Positions 46,301-46,453 of a stretch of 46,453 nt of DNA are shown here, in pieces. The notes under the pieces were generated by a model. The model saw only the letters and a list, made by a program, of their open reading frames with translations, was not told the origin of the DNA and did no database searches. Each line of letters starts with the position of its first letter. Position 1 is the first letter of the stretch. Made by a program: the position numbers and the translations under genes. This stretch comes from Cochliopodium minus (Eukaryota > Discosea > Himatismenida > Cochliopodiidae): the NCBI GenBank assembly GCA_024220525.1, contig JAMYWO010000205.1:1-46453 (forward strand), read 5' to 3'.

Positions 46301-46453
46301 TAATTTTAATATTTTATTTTTATGAAATATTTTAATTTTTAATTTTTAATTTTTATTTTTAATTTTTAATTTTTTAATTTAATATTTTTTTTTGTATTTT
46401 TATCATTTTTATTTTATATTTTTTTTAGCTCCTAATTTGATAAATCAAGTTGC
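40302..46453 (+). CDS. RGS + PH-like + CLU + TPR protein, at least 1023 aa, runs to window end
   Basis: Exons: 40302-40821, 40968-41910, 42194-42384, 42449-42510, 42630-42852, 43285-43459, 43744-43871, 44152-44362, 44812-44944, 45312-45487, 45869-46035, 46135-46276, 46429-. Residues about 15-150 look like an RGS domain (RFENFLRSRLCEEPWLCWSS, FIKIVEDFIEEGEDKHTINI, PIFELQAKTEILIAENLKQF). About 175-275 is PH-like (NRCVLNPTNKTLTLYNQDGE, IQYLTPTSQRIFYFKTPLAQ). Then a Ser/Lys-rich linker, a CLU domain at about 490-800 (GKIIISEVYRPNKFKT, SLIYGSNDAGETIHREIPEL, HRGTDGRFYMLDYSRTFPC, GINMRYMGLIIKKMGRHKYK) and TPR-like helices (ESLY-type, SYEQALNSNPTDPRLLRNLA). CLU proteins act in mitochondrial distribution and mRNA binding; RGS domains switch off G-alpha subunits. 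The last exon reads into TAA (46433-46435) in the expected phase; one base of shift would keep it open (APNLINQV). The probable 3' end is at 20144-20859. Confidence 0.85.
41956..42060. repeat. two-copy tandem repeat in an RGS-CLU intron
   Basis: A unit of about 55 bp occurs twice in a row, recognisable by the phrase AATTTTGTTCGATTCATTA at about 41983 and again at about 42038. It lies in the intron 41911-42193. Confidence 0.8.
43013..43101. repeat. imperfect 89-bp inverted repeat in an RGS-CLU intron
   Basis: The left arm TAGAGATGTTCAAAA and the reverse complement of the right arm, TAGACATGTCCAAAA, match at 13 of 15 positions. A second inner pair (TTTGTTAG / CTAACAAA) flanks a loop of about 17 nt. 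The intron (42853-43284) is otherwise plain A/T-rich filler. It could be a tiny foldback (MITE-like) insertion or a transcribed hairpin. Confidence 0.7.
44422..44612. repeat. three-copy degenerate minisatellite in an RGS-CLU intron
   Basis: A unit of roughly 60 bp containing TTTGAATTATTCATCTTTTT and TTATTTTTATCAAATTTTTA is repeated about three times with small length differences. It lies in the T-rich intron 44363-44811. Confidence 0.75.
45666..45720. repeat. (AAAAAAT)n heptamer microsatellite in an RGS-CLU intron
   Basis: About eight copies of the heptamer, the same motif as at 3369-3448 on this strand. It lies in the intron 45488-45868. Confidence 0.9.

Noticed and set aside
1-46453. CRISPR arrays, integrated virus or retroelement copies
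   Set aside because: No spaced identical repeats, no reverse transcriptase, integrase, capsid or polymerase-like frames, and no long terminal repeats are visible.

Overview
This window is nuclear DNA from an AT-rich, intron-rich, free-living-type protist. An amoeba is my best guess, but no lineage-specific marker is visible. Genes use the standard code (TAA, TGA and TAG stops), have many short introns made almost entirely of A and T (donors mostly GTAAAA), and encode eukaryotic housekeeping proteins. Exon structures below were rebuilt by hand from protein conservation and splice phase; nearly all complete models close in frame.

Layout. The window is four sequence blocks joined by runs of n: A (1-17892), B (18016-20054), C (20056-27575) and D (27577-46453). 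Block A holds the 3' part of myo-inositol-3-phosphate synthase, PEX11, the ribosome-biogenesis factor NOC3, V-ATPase subunit a, the ubiquitin E1 UBA1, eIF2 beta, and a secreted EGF-like protein whose 3' half is full of apparent frameshifts. Block B is two divergent 5' ends of inositol-3-phosphate synthase around a 1.56 kb spacer. Block C has the TPR C-terminus of a CLU-family protein, a peroxisomal (C-terminal SKL) enoyl-CoA hydratase/isomerase with exons of 19, 5 and 12 nt, the condensin II subunit NCAP-D3, and the last 74 bp of a second inositol-3-phosphate synthase copy. Block D carries the C-terminal half of a USP40-like ubiquitin protease, an unrecognised 325-residue protein, a small F-box protein, a small charged protein, three tandem paralogues with a glutamine-amidotransferase-like fold, an F-BAR/HR1-like/SH3 protein, and a large RGS + PH-like + CLU + TPR protein.

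The most consequential observation is about assembly. Every gene cut at a block edge finds its other half if the block order is kept but the blocks are flipped in place. A then joins B inside one synthase copy, B joins C inside the other, and C joins D inside the CLU-TPR gene. On this reading the locus is a head-to-head pair of nearly identical inositol-3-phosphate synthase genes, broken by their own similarity.

The main biological points of interest are the RGS-CLU-TPR fusion, the run of micro-exons, the V-ATPase exon that is just the start codon, the three-gene cluster with near-identical blocks and an intron present in one copy only, and gene-conversion-like identity between the two synthase copies. 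Functional links between neighbours are loose: PEX11 and the SKL-tagged hydratase/isomerase are both peroxisomal, and UBA1, the USP40-like protein and the F-box protein all belong to ubiquitin pathways. I see no operon-like logic, no viral element, no CRISPR array and no tRNA or rRNA gene.
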